Assembly (NCBI GenBank): GCA_030648295.1
Contig: JAUSID010000272.1
Coordinates: 1-32,688 of the forward strand
DNA from: Opitutaceae bacterium
GTDB taxonomy: Bacteria; Verrucomicrobiota; Verrucomicrobiia; Opitutales; Opitutaceae
Length of the DNA stretch: 32,688 bases
Direction: 5' to 3'
This document shows positions 15,568 to 26,100 of the stretch, piece after piece. The translations under genes and the position numbers were made by a program. The notes beneath the pieces are model-generated. The model was not told the origin of the DNA. It worked only from the letters and a program-made list of their open reading frames with translations, and searched no databases. Numbering within the stretch: the first letter of the stretch is position 1; the number at the start of each line of letters is the position of its first letter.

Positions 15568-16044
15568 GGATGGAAGGGCGCTGAAGCCGCGCCGGACCCG
15601 CGGGCGGAACTGGACCCGCGACCGCCGGGGGCCGCGCCGATCGCACTGGAGTCTGGCGGGTGGGTGCTGGCTTCTGGCATCGGGACGGTCAAACCGCTCA
15701 TCTCGATGAGCCCGGCAGAATCGTCAACGGCTTTCTCGGAAGATGACGGGGAGAGGCGATCGGTCTGAGGCGCGGGCGCGCCGCCTGGGTGCGCGGGCGT
15801 CCCGCCCGCATGCGGAGAAAAACGAAATGCAGGGGCGGGCAGGATGCCCGCGCTCCCGGGTCGAACCGCTCAAGAAGCGCACGCGAGCGAATCACCGCCT
15901 CACCGCTTCACTAACCAACAGCCCATCCGGGCATCCGACCATAAGCCGGCGGGCGGGAATGCCCGCGCTCCCGGGTCAACGTCCCAGATATCCGCCACGC
16001 CTTGACCGCACTCGCGATGTTGTTGAGCGTGCCGGTTCGCGACC
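15568..16044. other. Divergent purF/purL control region carrying palindromic repeats
   Basis: No gene is present. This 477-bp gap must hold the promoters for purF (minus) and purL (plus), but I cannot pick a confident -10/-35 or a purine riboswitch/PurR box. It contains at least three copies of a GC-rich palindromic element (see 15784-15975). No Shine-Dalgarno precedes either ATG. Confidence 0.5.
15784..15975. repeat. Three copies of GC-rich palindromic repeat (core GCGGGCG-TCC-CGCCCGC)
   Basis: Copy 1 is 15784-15810. Copy 2, inverted, is about 15833-15860 (ATGCCCGCGCTCC). Copy 3 is 15947-15975 (ATGCCCGCGCTCCCGGG). Copies 1 and 2 face each other as an imperfect inverted repeat. The core is itself a 7-bp stem with a TCC triloop. 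The same element occurs at 20404-20430 and, as a perfect pair, at 29732-29804. A related pair lies inside purL at 18794-18857. Confidence 0.75.
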
Positions 16045-19000
16045 ATGCTGATCCTCCGAGGTTCACCCGCCCTCTCTCCGTTTCGACTGCAAAAACTCCG
16101 GCAGGACCTCACCGCTGCGCGCGTGCCGGTTCGGACGATTTCGGCGGACTTTATCCACGTGGCCGAGGTGGACCGCGAGTTCACGACCGAGGAGGACGGG
16201 GTGCTCGGCCGGCTGCTGACCTACGGGCCGCGCCGCGCCGCCGCATCCATCCGCGGCTTGGTGCAAGTCGTGGCACCGCGGCCCGGCACGATTTCACCGT
16301 GGTCGTCAAAGGCGACCGATATCGCGCATATTTGCGGACTGACCCAGGTAAAGCGGATTGAGCGCGTCATCGCCTACACGCTGGCGCTGGACGATGCGGC
16401 GCTGCCGAAGCCGCTCAGCGTGCTGTCGAGCGCACAGTTGCGCGCCATTCACGCGCGGCTGCATGACCGGATGACGCAGGTGGTGTTCAACGATGTCGAC
16501 GCGTGCAGCGTGCTGTTTCATCACGACACGCCGCGGCCGATGACCAGCGTGCCAATCCTCGCGCAGGGCCGCGCCGCGCTGGAGCACGCGAACCGGACGC
16601 TCGGCCTCGCGCTCGCGGACGACGAAATCGACTACCTCGTGAAGGCGTTCACCGCGCTCGGGCGCGATCCGCACGATGTCGAGCTGATGATGTTCGCGCA
16701 GGCCAACTCGGAGCACTGCCGGCACAAGATCTTCAACGCCACCTGGGAAATCGACGGCCAGACAAAGGACCGCTCGCTGTTCCAGATGATCAAGAACACG
16801 TATCAGCTGCATCGCGACGGCATCCTGTCGGCCTACCGGGACAACGCCGCGGTGCTCGCCGGGACGCGAGGCGGCCGTTTTTACGTCGATCCGAAAACGG
16901 GCGAGTATGCCGCGCACGAGGAGGAGATTCACCTGCTGTGCAAGGTCGAGACGCACAACCACCCGACCGCCATCTCGCCCTTCCCCGGTGCGGCCACCGG
17001 TTCCGGCGGAGAAATTCGCGACGAGGGCGCGACCGGCTGCGGCGCGAAGCCGAAGGCCGGACTGACCGGGTTCACCGTTTCCAACCTGAAGCTGCCGGGC
17101 GCGGTGCAGCCGTGGGAAAAGGAAAATGGCAAGCCCGGCCGGATCGTGTCCGCGCTCGACATCATGATCGAGGGCCCGCTCGGCGGCGCCGCCTTCAACA
17201 ACGAGTTCGGCCGGCCGAACATCAACGGATACTTTCGGACGTTCGAAGCGGCCGTGCCCGCCGCTTCGGATTCGGGTTCTGAGTTCAAGGTTCCGGGTTC
17301 GGAATCCGCGGAAGTGACAAGTGACAAGTGGCAAGTAACCAGCAACCCAGACGTCGCACCGGTCGAAACTCGTCACTCGTCACCCGCCACTCGTCACCCC
17401 CTCGCAACGGAGTTGCGAGGGTATCACAAGCCGATCATGCTCGCGGGCGGGCTCGGCAACATCAAGGCGGAGCACGTCCAGAAGGGCGCCATCCGGCCAG
17501 GCGACAAACTCATCGTTCTCGGCGGGCCGGCCATGCTAATCGGACTCGGCGGGGGCGCGGCGAGCTCGATTGCGAGCGGCTCGGGCCACGAGGACCTGGA
17601 TTTCGCGAGCGTGCAGCGCGACAACGCCGAGATGGAGCGGCGCTGCCAGGAAGTCATCGACCGCTGCTGGGCGCTCGGCGCGGAAAATCCGATCGCCTTC
17701 ATCCATGACGTCGGCGCGGGCGGGCTCTCGAACGCGCTGCCGGAACTCGTGAACGATGGCGGACGGGGCGGCCGTTTCGATTTGCGGAAAATCCCGAATG
17801 ACGAACCGGGCATGAGCCCGCTCGAAATCTGGTGCAACGAATCGCAGGAGCGTTACGTCCTCGCCGTGCCGGCGGCGCGGCTGGAAACATTTTCGAAACT
17901 GTGCGCCCGCGAGCGCTGCCCGTTTGCCGTGGTCGGCGAAGCCACCGAGGAAAAGCGGCTTGTCCTCGAAGACTCGCATTTCGGCAACAAGCCAATCGAC
18001 CTGCCGCTCGAGGTTCTGCTCGGCAAGCCGCCACGGATGAGCCGCCGGGACATCTCGCGCCCACGACCCCAATTGCCGCTCGATCTCAGCGTTCTCGACT
18101 GGACGAGCGGCCTCGCCGGCGCGTTGCGCGACGCGGTTCGCCGCGTGCTCATCCATCCGACGGTCGCCGACAAAACCTTCCTCATCTCGATCGGCGATCG
18201 CACCGTCAACGGGTTGATCTGCCGCGACCAGATGGTCGGGCCCTGGCAGGTGCCGGTGGCGGACTGCGGTGTCACCGCCGCGAGCTATGACGTCTACACC
18301 GGCGAGGCGATGGCCATGGGCGAACGCACCCCCGTCGCAGTCAACAACGCGGCCGCGTCAGCGCGACTCGCCGTCGGAGAAGCGCTCACGAACCTTGCCG
18401 CCGCGCAGATCGGTGACATCGGCAAAGTGAATCTTTCGGCGAACTGGATGGCGGCGCCCGCCGTGCCGGGTGACGGCGCGAATCTCTACGCGGCGGTCCA
18501 GGCGGTTGGGATGGAGCTGTGTCCGGCACTTGGCATCACGATTCCCGTCGGCAAGGACTCGATGAGCATGACCACCGTGTGGAACGATCCCACCGGCGAG
18601 CAGAAGCGAATGATCGCCCCCGTGTCGCTCATTGTGTCCGCGTTTGCATCCGTGTCCGACATCCGGCTCTCGCTGACCCCGCAATTGCAATATGATGCCG
18701 AATCGGCGGGTGGCACAGGCATCGATCATGGCACGAGCAGCCTGCCCGCCGTAGCCTTCGGCGAAGGCTGGGTCTCGCCCGTGATCTCCGGGAGTGGCAC
18801 CGGCGTCCCGCCGATGATCTCCGGCAAATCGGATCACGGGTGGGACGCCCGTGCCACGATCGGAGAAACCGTGTTGCTGCTGCTCGATCTCGGCCGGGGC
18901 CAAAACCGGCTGGGCGGATCCATCCTCGCCCAGGTGGTGTCGCAGATGGGCGCGGCGACCCCGGATGTCGACCGCGCTGACGAGCTGAAGAGTTTCTGGA

Positions 19001-20376
19001 ACGCGATCCAGCAACTTGGGCGCGAGGGCAGGCTGCTCGCGTATCATGATCGTTCTGACGGCGGTCTCCTCGCCACGGTCATCGAGATGGCGTTCGCCGG
19101 TCACACCGGCGTCGATCTCGAGTTGCCCGCGACCGAGAACACTGCCGCCAACGGATCCAACGCGGATGACCCGGTATTCGGGGCGCTTTTCAGCGAGGAA
19201 CTCGGCGCGGTGATTCAGGTTCGGGCCGCCGACGTCGAGGCGGTGAATACCCTCCTGCGTACGCACGGTTTGGACACCGCGACGGCGCGCGTCGGCGTTT
19301 TGAATCGCGAGCACCGGTTCCGTGTGCGCCGCGGCGGCGATTCGCTTCTCGACGAAGATATCTTCGCGCTGCGCGCGATCTGGTCGGACGTGACGCGGCG
19401 AATTGCCACGTTGCGCGACAATCCGGTGTGCGCGGAGCAGGAACATCAGCTCCGGCTCGACCGGGCGGATCCCGGCATCACGCCGAGGATCACGTTCGAG
19501 TTCTCCGAGCTGGGCGACACCGCCGACTCGGAGAAGGCCATGGAGCGCACGGGCAGCCGTACTCGTCACTCGTCACCCGTCACTCGTCACTCTGCTCGTG
19601 TCCGTCCTCCCGTCGCGATCCTGCGCGAGCAGGGCGTCAACGGCCAGGTGGAGATGGGGGCGGCACTCACCCGGGCGGAATTCCGCGCGTTCGATGTGCA
19701 CATGACGGACATTCTCTCGGGCCGCGTTTCGCTGCGCGATTTCCGCGGCGTGATTGCGTGCGGCGGGTTCAGCTACGGCGACGTGCTCGGCGCCGGCGAA
19801 GGCTGGGCCAAGAGCATCCTGTTTCACTCGCGGACGCGCGACGAGTTCCAGGCGTTTTTCGAACGCGAGGACGCGTTCGCCCTCGGCGTCTGCAATGGCT
19901 GTCAGATGATGAGCAACCTGCATGAGATTATTCCCGGTGCCGGGCTCTGGCCGCGGTTCGTGCAGAACAAGTCGGAACGCTTCGAGGCGCGGTTCGCATC
20001 CTTGAAAATCGAAAAGAGCCCGAGCGTGCTCTTCGCGGAGATGGAAGGTTCAGTCATTCCGATCGCGGTGGCGCATGGCGAAGGGTATGCGGAATTCAAT
20101 GACGCCGCGTCCGCCGAGGCGTGCAGCCAGTCCGGGCTGGTGTGTGCGCGCTTCGTCGACCATCACCACCTAGTGACGGAGCAGTATCCGCTTAACCCGA
20201 ACGGCTCGCCCTTTGGCATGACGGCGCTGACGACGACGACGGGGCGCGTGACGATCATGATGCCGCACCCGGAGCGGGTTTTCCGCACCATCGCGATGAG
20301 CTGGCATCCGCCCGAATGGGGCGAGGATTCGCCCTGGATGCGGCTGTTCCGGAATGCGCGGACGTGGGTGGGATGA
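16045..20376 (+). CDS. purL: Phosphoribosylformylglycinamidine synthase with three repeat-derived in-frame insertions
   Basis: PurL converts FGAR to FGAM using glutamine and ATP. The 1443-residue protein follows the E. coli large single-chain enzyme (about 1295 residues) from [15 protein letters not shown] to the end. Landmarks are [36 protein letters not shown], two AIR-synthase-like halves, and a C-terminal glutaminase with CNGCQ (nucleophile Cys1283) and PHPERVFR (His1408, Glu1410). All catalytic blocks look intact. Three extra segments explain most of the added length: about residues 405-455 (between FRT and ELRGYHK), about 885-941 (between LTPQL and VLLLLDLG), and about 1166-1187 (before the glutaminase domain). 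All are in frame, at linkers, and made of repeat DNA (separate entries). The protein is probably functional with flexible loops at these sites. No Shine-Dalgarno is visible. Confidence 0.95.
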   Translation: MLILRGSPALSPFRLQKLRQDLTAARVPVRTISADFIHVAEVDREFTTEEDGVLGRLLTYGPRRAAASIRGLVQVVAPRPGTISPWSSKATDIAHICGLTQVKRIERVIAYTLALDDAALPKPLSVLSSAQLRAIHARLHDRMTQVVFNDVDACSVLFHHDTPRPMTSVPILAQGRAALEHANRTLGLALADDEIDYLVKAFTALGRDPHDVELMMFAQANSEHCRHKIFNATWEIDGQTKDRSLFQMIKNTYQLHRDGILSAYRDNAAVLAGTRGGRFYVDPKTGEYAAHEEEIHLLCKVETHNHPTAISPFPGAATGSGGEIRDEGATGCGAKPKAGLTGFTVSNLKLPGAVQPWEKENGKPGRIVSALDIMIEGPLGGAAFNNEFGRPNINGYFRTFEAAVPAASDSGSEFKVPGSESAEVTSDKWQVTSNPDVAPVETRHSSPATRHPLATELRGYHKPIMLAGGLGNIKAEHVQKGAIRPGDKLIVLGGPAMLIGLGGGAASSIASGSGHEDLDFASVQRDNAEMERRCQEVIDRCWALGAENPIAFIHDVGAGGLSNALPELVNDGGRGGRFDLRKIPNDEPGMSPLEIWCNESQERYVLAVPAARLETFSKLCARERCPFAVVGEATEEKRLVLEDSHFGNKPIDLPLEVLLGKPPRMSRRDISRPRPQLPLDLSVLDWTSGLAGALRDAVRRVLIHPTVADKTFLISIGDRTVNGLICRDQMVGPWQVPVADCGVTAASYDVYTGEAMAMGERTPVAVNNAAASARLAVGEALTNLAAAQIGDIGKVNLSANWMAAPAVPGDGANLYAAVQAVGMELCPALGITIPVGKDSMSMTTVWNDPTGEQKRMIAPVSLIVSAFASVSDIRLSLTPQLQYDAESAGGTGIDHGTSSLPAVAFGEGWVSPVISGSGTGVPPMISGKSDHGWDARATIGETVLLLLDLGRGQNRLGGSILAQVVSQMGAATPDVDRADELKSFWNAIQQLGREGRLLAYHDRSDGGLLATVIEMAFAGHTGVDLELPATENTAANGSNADDPVFGALFSEELGAVIQVRAADVEAVNTLLRTHGLDTATARVGVLNREHRFRVRRGGDSLLDEDIFALRAIWSDVTRRIATLRDNPVCAEQEHQLRLDRADPGITPRITFEFSELGDTADSEKAMERTGSRTRHSSPVTRHSARVRPPVAILREQGVNGQVEMGAALTRAEFRAFDVHMTDILSGRVSLRDFRGVIACGGFSYGDVLGAGEGWAKSILFHSRTRDEFQAFFEREDAFALGVCNGCQMMSNLHEIIPGAGLWPRFVQNKSERFEARFASLKIEKSPSVLFAEMEGSVIPIAVAHGEGYAEFNDAASAEACSQSGLVCARFVDHHHLVTEQYPLNPNGSPFGMTALTTTTGRVTIMMPHPERVFRTIAMSWHPPEWGEDSPWMRLFRNARTWVG
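17314..17421. repeat. Repeat block inserted in purL (insert A: heptamers and hairpin)
   Basis: Bases 17314-17339 are GTGACAA-type heptamers. Bases 17368-17398 are ACTCGTC heptamers (ACTCGTC, ACTCGTC, ACCCGCC, ACTCGTC) in roughly inverted orientation. Bases 17399-17421 are a hairpin with 10-bp arms CCCTCGCAAC and GTTGCGAGGG around a GGA triloop. The preceding 17270-17310 holds a GGGTTC-rich repeat. The block encodes [12 protein letters not shown]... [14 protein letters not shown]. The right hairpin arm coincides with the conserved PurL codons for ELRG. Confidence 0.85.
18753..18857. repeat. Palindromic elements inserted in purL (insert B)
   Basis: AGCCTTC, loop GGC, GAAGGCT (18753-18769) is a perfect triloop hairpin. 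Arms 18794-18812 and 18839-18857 form a 19-bp inverted repeat with two mismatches and share the GGCGTCCC core of the intergenic palindromes at 15784, 20404 and 29732. The translated insert (about residues 885-941, [14 protein letters not shown]... [10 protein letters not shown]... GWDARATIG) has no counterpart in E. coli PurL. Confidence 0.8.
19561..19591. repeat. Heptamer array inserted in purL (insert C)
   Basis: ACTCGTC, ACTCGTC, ACCCGTC, ACTCGTC followed by ACT. It is nearly identical to 17368-17398 and in the same reading frame, so both encode TRHSSP(A/V)TRH. It sits in the linker just before the glutaminase domain ([13 protein letters not shown]). Confidence 0.85.
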
Positions 20377-20403
20377 GCAATCGGCCGAGCCCAACGGTTT
20401 TCC

Positions 20404-20430
20404 CCTGGGAGCGCGGACGTCTCGCCCGCA
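20404..20430. repeat. Single copy of GC-rich palindromic repeat
   Basis: This is a degenerate copy (CCTGGGAGCGCGGACGTC then TCGCCCGCA) of the 15784/29732 element, in the 193-bp gap between the convergent purL and GH28 genes. It is followed by a TTTCGGA-rich tract (20431-20460). Confidence 0.65.
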
Positions 20431-20569
20431 TTTCATTTCGGATTTCGGATTTCGGATTGGGGATTCCGGAAACCGGATACCGAGCAGACCGCGCGCCGTA
20501 GCCACGAGCGGGGTTGAAAAGCCTGTCATTCTGAGCGAGTGGAGGCAGTCGGCTCGCTCGGCTTCCTCG

Positions 20570-22165
20570 CTACTTCAGCACCGCGTTGTTCGTCTCGAAC
20601 ACCGCGTCCGCCGGAACGCCGGCGCCGCGATCGATCAACTGGTCCACCCGGCTGAAGTGATTTCCCGCCAGGATGACGCGCCGCGTAGCCTCGCCGTCGA
20701 CTTTCATAAAAACACCGGCGGCGCCACGTATCCGCGTGTCGCGCACCGCCGCATCCGTGACGTTGGTTAGCCGCAGCACTGCGGGCGCACCACCAGCTGC
20801 GACGACATTCAAGCCCACAATCCCGACGTCCGCTACGTCGTCGCACACGATCGCGTGACGCTGATCCGCGGCGCGAACCGTCATTCTCACATCGCTGATC
20901 TTCAGCCCGTCGACATGCCGGCAGTACAATCCGTATGCCGGCAGTTCGCCGAACATCCGGCTCTCGGGATACGCTTCGGGCCGTTCCGGCACCGGTTTCT
21001 CGACGAGTTCCCGTTTGCCGCCGCCCTCGAACTCCAGTGAGAGGTTCGAGAGCGTCACATTCTCGACGCGGTGATCGGGCAGACCAGTGATCGAGCAGCC
21101 GACGCGGCCAGCCCCGGTCGCGACGAGGTTGCTGATGGTGACGCTCCGCAGTGAACCGATGCCCGGTTTTGGTCCGTCCGCGGTGAAGGGCCGCGCGCGA
21201 TTGCCGAGCCGCAGGAACAGCGGCACGTTAACCCCCGCGATGGTGACATTGCTGATCGCGACATTTTCCAATGTGCCACCATCGACCGTTTCCAGCGCGA
21301 TTCCGCCCATGCCTCGTTGCATGCCGTAGACGGATTGCGAGAAACGCGGGGAAATGATGACGCAGTTGTTCAGCGTGATGTTCCTGAACCCGCCATTCGA
21401 CTCGGTGCCCAGCTTGAACGCGTTGCAATGACTGCTCAGCACGCAGTTCGTGATCGTCACGTTCTCGCAGGCGCGATTGAGCGTGCTCTTGAGACAGAGC
21501 CCGTCGTCGTCGCTGTCGAACACGCTGTCGCTGATCGTCACATCATGGCAGCCGTCGATGTCGATCCCGTCGTTGTTGTAGCTCACGTGATTGAACACCG
21601 TGATGCCGCGGATGCGCACCCGGTCGCAAGCGAGGTAGTGCTGCATCCACATCGGCGAGGCACGCAAGGTGATCCCTTCGACGAGGACATCCTGGCATTG
21701 CACGAGCCGGATGACGTAGGGACGATCCCGATACTCCTTCCAGCGAAACGCGCCGCCGTTGCCGTCAATCGTGCCGCGGCCGCGCAACCCCACGTTCCTC
21801 AGGTTCTCGCCCGCGATGAGCGCCTGGCGGACGTAGTTGTCGGTGTACGAGGCCACGACCGGTTGCCGCACCGGGTAGTCCTTCGGATTCGTGCTGCCGA
21901 GCAGCGTCGCACCGCCGTCCAGTTCGAGCATGACGTTGTTCTTCAGCTCGAGCGTGCCGGAAAGATAAACGCCCGCCGGAAAAAACACGGTGCCGCCGCC
22001 GGCCGCGGCGCAGCGATCGATCGTCCGCTGGAGCGCTGTCGTGCACAGCGTGCGCCCGTCCGATGTCGCCCCGTCTTCCCGGACGTTGAACGTGCGGCCG
22101 GTCGCGGCGTGAACGGCGAGTGCCGTCGCCAGAAACAGGACTCGAAGATCGCGAAATGGAATCAT
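20570..22165 (-). CDS. Exported GH28-family glycosidase (polygalacturonase/rhamnogalacturonase-like)
   Basis: The protein is 531 residues from ATG 22165; the upstream ATG at 22198 would precede the leader with Pro-rich residues and is less likely. Residues 1-22 (MIPFRDLRVLFLATALAVHA) are a signal peptide. RTFNVREDGATSDGRTLCTTALQRTID and GGTVFFPAGVYLSGTLELK are the usual GH28 opening, then a right-handed beta-helix. The catalytic region is better preserved than in the 2026-3768 paralogue: NNDG (Asp199), SDDDG (Asp219-221) and SSHCNAFKLGT with His246. Activity on galacturonan-type pectin is plausible. It converges with purL and is divergent from the small SDR gene. The likely partners are the PL9 lyase and TonB receptors downstream. 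Confidence 0.88.
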   Translation of the reverse strand: MIPFRDLRVLFLATALAVHAATGRTFNVREDGATSDGRTLCTTALQRTIDRCAAAGGGTVFFPAGVYLSGTLELKNNVMLELDGGATLLGSTNPKDYPVRQPVVASYTDNYVRQALIAGENLRNVGLRGRGTIDGNGGAFRWKEYRDRPYVIRLVQCQDVLVEGITLRASPMWMQHYLACDRVRIRGITVFNHVSYNNDGIDIDGCHDVTISDSVFDSDDDGLCLKSTLNRACENVTITNCVLSSHCNAFKLGTESNGGFRNITLNNCVIISPRFSQSVYGMQRGMGGIALETVDGGTLENVAISNVTIAGVNVPLFLRLGNRARPFTADGPKPGIGSLRSVTISNLVATGAGRVGCSITGLPDHRVENVTLSNLSLEFEGGGKRELVEKPVPERPEAYPESRMFGELPAYGLYCRHVDGLKISDVRMTVRAADQRHAIVCDDVADVGIVGLNVVAAGGAPAVLRLTNVTDAAVRDTRIRGAAGVFMKVDGEATRRVILAGNHFSRVDQLIDRGAGVPADAVFETNNAVLK

Positions 22166-22197
22166 GGGCGCCGCGGGTGGAATTTGTCGGGGTAGCA

Positions 22198-22214
22198 CGC
22201 CGGCAAGGCCGGCG
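22198..22214. repeat. Triloop hairpin upstream of GH28 gene
   Basis: CGCCGGC, loop AAG, GCCGGCG, a perfect 7-bp stem, 33 bp upstream of the GH28 start at 22165 in the 236-bp divergent gap. It is the same hairpin style as at 105-264. Confidence 0.55.
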
Positions 22215-22401
22215 ACACGTGCGGCACCACCCTAGCTTCCGGCGTGGCGACCGGCTGTGCGGGTGTTGCCGATATGTATGCACCGTTTGCTCGATTGATC
22301 GCGACTGGCCGGCGACGCGTCCGCCGGGGCAGCATTGCGAATTTCGATCTAGCCCAGCACCCATCGGCCGCTACAATCCGCCCTCCTCACCAAACTCAAC
22401 C

Positions 22402-23004
22402 ATGCGAATACTTGTGATCGGTGCCACGGGCACGATTGGTCGGGCGGTGGTGCACGCCCTGCAGCCGCGCCATGAAATTGTCTCCGCCAGCCACCGCACG
22501 TCCAAGCTCACGGTGGACATTGCACAGCCGGATTCGATCGGTGCTTTGCTCAATTCGGTCGGGACAGTCGATGCGATCGTCAGCGTCGCGGGCAAGGCGC
22601 GGATGGCGCCCCTGGCCAAGCTCAGCGACGAGGATTTCCAATTCTGCCTCGACAACAAACTCATGGGACAGGTGAACGTTGTGCGGCTGGGACTGCCACA
22701 TGTTCGCGATGGCGGGTCGATCACGCTGACGAGCGGCGTGCTATCTCACACGCCGATGATCGGCAGCGCGGCGATCAGCCTGGTGAATGCGGGCCTCGAG
22801 GGTTTCATCCGCGCCGCGGCGCTCGAGGCGCCGCGCGGGATCCGGGTGAATGTGGTGAGTCCGCCGTGGGTCACCGAGACGCTGCAGGCGTACAAGATGG
22901 AGGTCCCGGGTGGTGGACGGCCGGCAGCCGAGGTCGCCCTCGTTTACGCGCGGGCGGTTGAGGGCAGTGATACGGGGCAGACGCTCGCGCTGCCCGCGCG
23001 TTGA
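22402..23004 (+). CDS. Small atypical SDR (about 200 residues) without the Tyr-x3-Lys pair
   Basis: The ATG at 22402 gives MRILVIGATGTIGRAVVHAL, a Rossmann GxxGxxG motif (GATGTIG, 7-13), and a 200-residue protein, short for an SDR but matching a known group of about 200-residue short-chain dehydrogenases. Ser111 is in place (TLTSGVLS), but the position where Tyr-x3-Lys should follow reads MIGSAAISLVNAGLEGF, so the catalytic Tyr and Lys are absent. The fold core and the late motif GIRVNVVSPPWV are kept. It may be a non-classical reductase or a binding/regulatory protein. It lies divergent from the GH28 gene and convergent with the TonB receptor gene. Confidence 0.82.
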   Translation: MRILVIGATGTIGRAVVHALQPRHEIVSASHRTSKLTVDIAQPDSIGALLNSVGTVDAIVSVAGKARMAPLAKLSDEDFQFCLDNKLMGQVNVVRLGLPHVRDGGSITLTSGVLSHTPMIGSAAISLVNAGLEGFIRAAALEAPRGIRVNVVSPPWVTETLQAYKMEVPGGGRPAAEVALVYARAVEGSDTGQTLALPAR

Positions 23005-23074
23005 GCCGGAACGGCGAAACGTCCGGCCGGAATCACGCGACGCAAGCCTGGGTGGCGCGATCGGCATCACCGAC

Positions 23075-23156
23075 GTTTGTCATCTATTAGATGACAAACA
23101 TAGCCGTGCCCGCCCGGCACAGCGGCGGACGTTTGTCATCTATTAGATGACAAACG
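23075..23156. repeat. Two identical 25-bp palindromes flanking a small hairpin
   Basis: 23075-23099 and 23131-23155 are identical perfect odd palindromes (arms GTTTGTCATCTA and TAGATGACAAAC with one central T), repeated every 56 bp; the second extends by one more pair to 23130-23156. Between them is GTGCC-CGCCC-GGCAC (about 23106-23120). They are AT-rich in GC-rich surroundings, in the 182-bp gap between the SDR stop and TonB receptor stop (convergent). There is no T-run. They could be paired binding sites for a dimeric regulator, a terminator-like structure, or remnants of a small mobile element. Confidence 0.75.
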
Positions 23157-23186
23157 CCGAGGGACGGCCTTGCACTCGGCTGCGCC

Positions 23187-26100
23187 TTAAAACGAGCCCT
23201 TGACGCCGAGCGTCCACTGCACGCCGGTGGTCAGGGTCTGCGTCGTGTGTGCATAGCCCGGGGTGAGTGAGCCGTAGCGTAACAACACTTCAGGTACATC
23301 GAAGATGTTCTGTCCGCTCACGTACAGGAACAGGTTCGGCCGGAGCTGGTAGTCGACATTGATGTCGAGCCGGGTCCGCTCCTTCCCGTATTCGTACGCG
23401 TCCAGGCCGAGCGCGGGCACGTTTCCGCGGCGCTGCCGGCCGCGGTGATTCCACTTGGCCATGAAGGCAAAAGGCTTTCGGCTGAAGTCGAAGCCCCAGT
23501 TGGCGCTCTTCGTGATGAAACCCCCGAATTCCGCGTCCTGGTCGCCATCAAGATCCAGTTTCGTCCCGTTGACGAAGGCGGAGAAATATTTACCCCATCC
23601 GCCAAGCGGACGCAGCGACTGGCGAAGATTGAACTCGAATCCACTCACCCGCGCGCTGCCGGGCAGGTTGAAGCGGGTCGTGAGCATCCAGCCCTCGAAG
23701 CGCGGATCCAGGCCGAGGGCCTCGAGGTCCGTCGCCGTCGCAATCCTCACCGAATTGCCGAAGAAGTCGCGGATGTCCTTCCGGAACGCGCCGACGCTGA
23801 ACAGCCCGCCCTGCTCCGTGTAATACTCGAGCGACAGATCGTAGTTGTCCGCCGACCATGGTTTCAGCCCCGTATTGCGAATGTTGATGCGGCCGGGGAT
23901 CTGCGTGGGATCGGGATCGCCGCCGCCGAAATCGGTTTCGTCGATCGTGGCGTTCGGGATGACGCTGCTGAAATCGGGCCGGCCGTAGGTCTTCGCATAC
24001 GCGGCCCGGGCAAGGAGGTTTTCCCGCAGGTGATACGTGAGGTGAACGCTCGGATAATACCCGTCATAGGTGCGGCTCGCGTGGAAACCACGCTCCTGGC
24101 GCGTCAGGCGCAGCTCCTCCAGCGAGCCCACGGCGCCGGCCTCGGGCCGGCGAATCCGGTCGCCGGAGGGCGTGCGGACATAGGCCCCGCTCGCGTTCCG
24201 CAGAAACACCGCGTTCGGATCGTACAACACGCCCTCACCCTTCGCCGCCGTGCGCTCGTAGCGGACCCCGCCCAGCACTTTCAGTTTGTTGCGCAAGAGC
24301 CCGAGTTCGGTCTGGAGATATCCCGCCGAGACCGCTTCCTGCATCCGCTCCGAGTTGTTCAGCCGGAACAGTTCGGAGGCGACGAGCTGCGCCGGGGTCT
24401 GGCCGAACAGCGCCGGATTTTCCTGATACGCGCGCCAGGCGTTCCGCGTCGAAACCCACGGCATGTTGCGGAACCCGAAGTTCTCCTCCTGGTTCACGTA
24501 GTTGCGCATGGCGAAGAGCGCCGGCGAATCCTGGGTGGCCGCGTTGCCGTCCGGGCCGAAATACGCGCGGTCCGTGCTGTCGCGGCGGATGTCGCGGATG
24601 TGGATCCGGTGCAGCCCGCCGCCCTGAAGCGCGGCGGGAAACGACAGAAAGCCGAGGCTCTTGCGCACGTCGACCTTGGCGTTCTTGATGCCGTCGCGGA
24701 TGTAGCGCTGCTGCGACGTGCCGGTGTTCACCACGTAGTTGTCCAGATTGTAGAAATCGACCTCGCGGTTGTTGTTGTCGAAAACGCGGATCGTCTGCGG
24801 CCGCCTTGCGTCGTAGTCCGCCAGCGTCACCCGCACCGGCGTCCGCAGCGTGATGTTCATGCCGCGGAACCGGCCCTTGTCCGTGTCCTGGTATCCGCCT
24901 TCTGAATTCGACCAGCCCAGCGCGCTGGTGACGCGCCAGTTCCCGTCATCGAAACGGTAGCGCAGGGTCGTGCCGGTGGTGTCGAGCTGCTGGTAAGCGC
25001 CGGCGCCGGTGCCCATGAGCGTGACGCTGCCGCGGCCAGTGGCGCCGTTGGTGAAGTCCTCGCCGAACGTCATCCGCTGGCCCGTGGCCGGGTTCGGGTT
25101 GCCGTTGTTGCCGGTGTCGAAACCGATGGAGACATTCGAGCGATCGGACGTGAACCGACCGCGTTCGAGGCTCAGGGAAAGGACGCCGCTGCGGTGCAGC
25201 CGCCAGTCGGCCTTCAGCCCCACCGAATTCCGCGCATTCGTGCGCGGTACGCTCGCGAGCTGGAAGGTACGGAGATGCGGATTACTGAAGGAGGCGCCGG
25301 TGGCCGTGCCCGCCGCGTTGAAGCCGCGCGGCATCCACCACATCTCGATGAACCGGTTGTAGCTCTGGCCGGTCACGACCAGTCCGAAGTTCTTCGTCAC
25401 CGGCAGCGTGTAGTCGAAATTGAAACTCGGGAGCACCTTGTAGACCATTTCGTCGGTCGTGTGCGGCTCCTTCTCGAGGCTCGCGCTGCGATGGTTGCCC
25501 GAGAAGCTGACGCTGTAGCGCAGCTGCGCGTTTTTCCGCTCGAACGCGCTCTTGCCGATCATGTCGACCGATCCGCCCATCGAATCGGCCGCGGTCGCGG
25601 GCGTCGGCACCTTCGTCACCTCGATGCGCGAGATGTTGTTGATCGATACCTGGGTGAACTGGAAAACGCGTGACGAGCCCTGCGGGTTGCTCGTATTCGC
25701 CATCTGGAGACCATCGCTCGACACGACGGCGAGATTGGTGGGAAACCCGCGCACGGAAACCGACGCGACCGAACCGCCGGACTCGCGATCATACTCGGCC
25801 GTGATCCCCGGCATGAACTTCAGGAACTCACCGACGTTGCCGTCCATCACGTCGCCCAGCGCGTCGGCCGAGACCACGTTCTTGATGTTGGCCGCGAATC
25901 GCTGCTCGTTGATCGCGATGGCACTGGCGTTGGTTTCGCGCGCGCTCGAGACGGTGAAGGGATCCAGTTTCACGGTGCCGGGATCCGTCGCGCCGTAATT
26001 TGCCACGCTGGTGAGATTGACATCGCGCTCCACGGCCTGGCCGGCGCCAAGGGTGAGCGGAATCTGCTGCGGATCGAGGCCGGTGAAGAAAACCTCGAGA

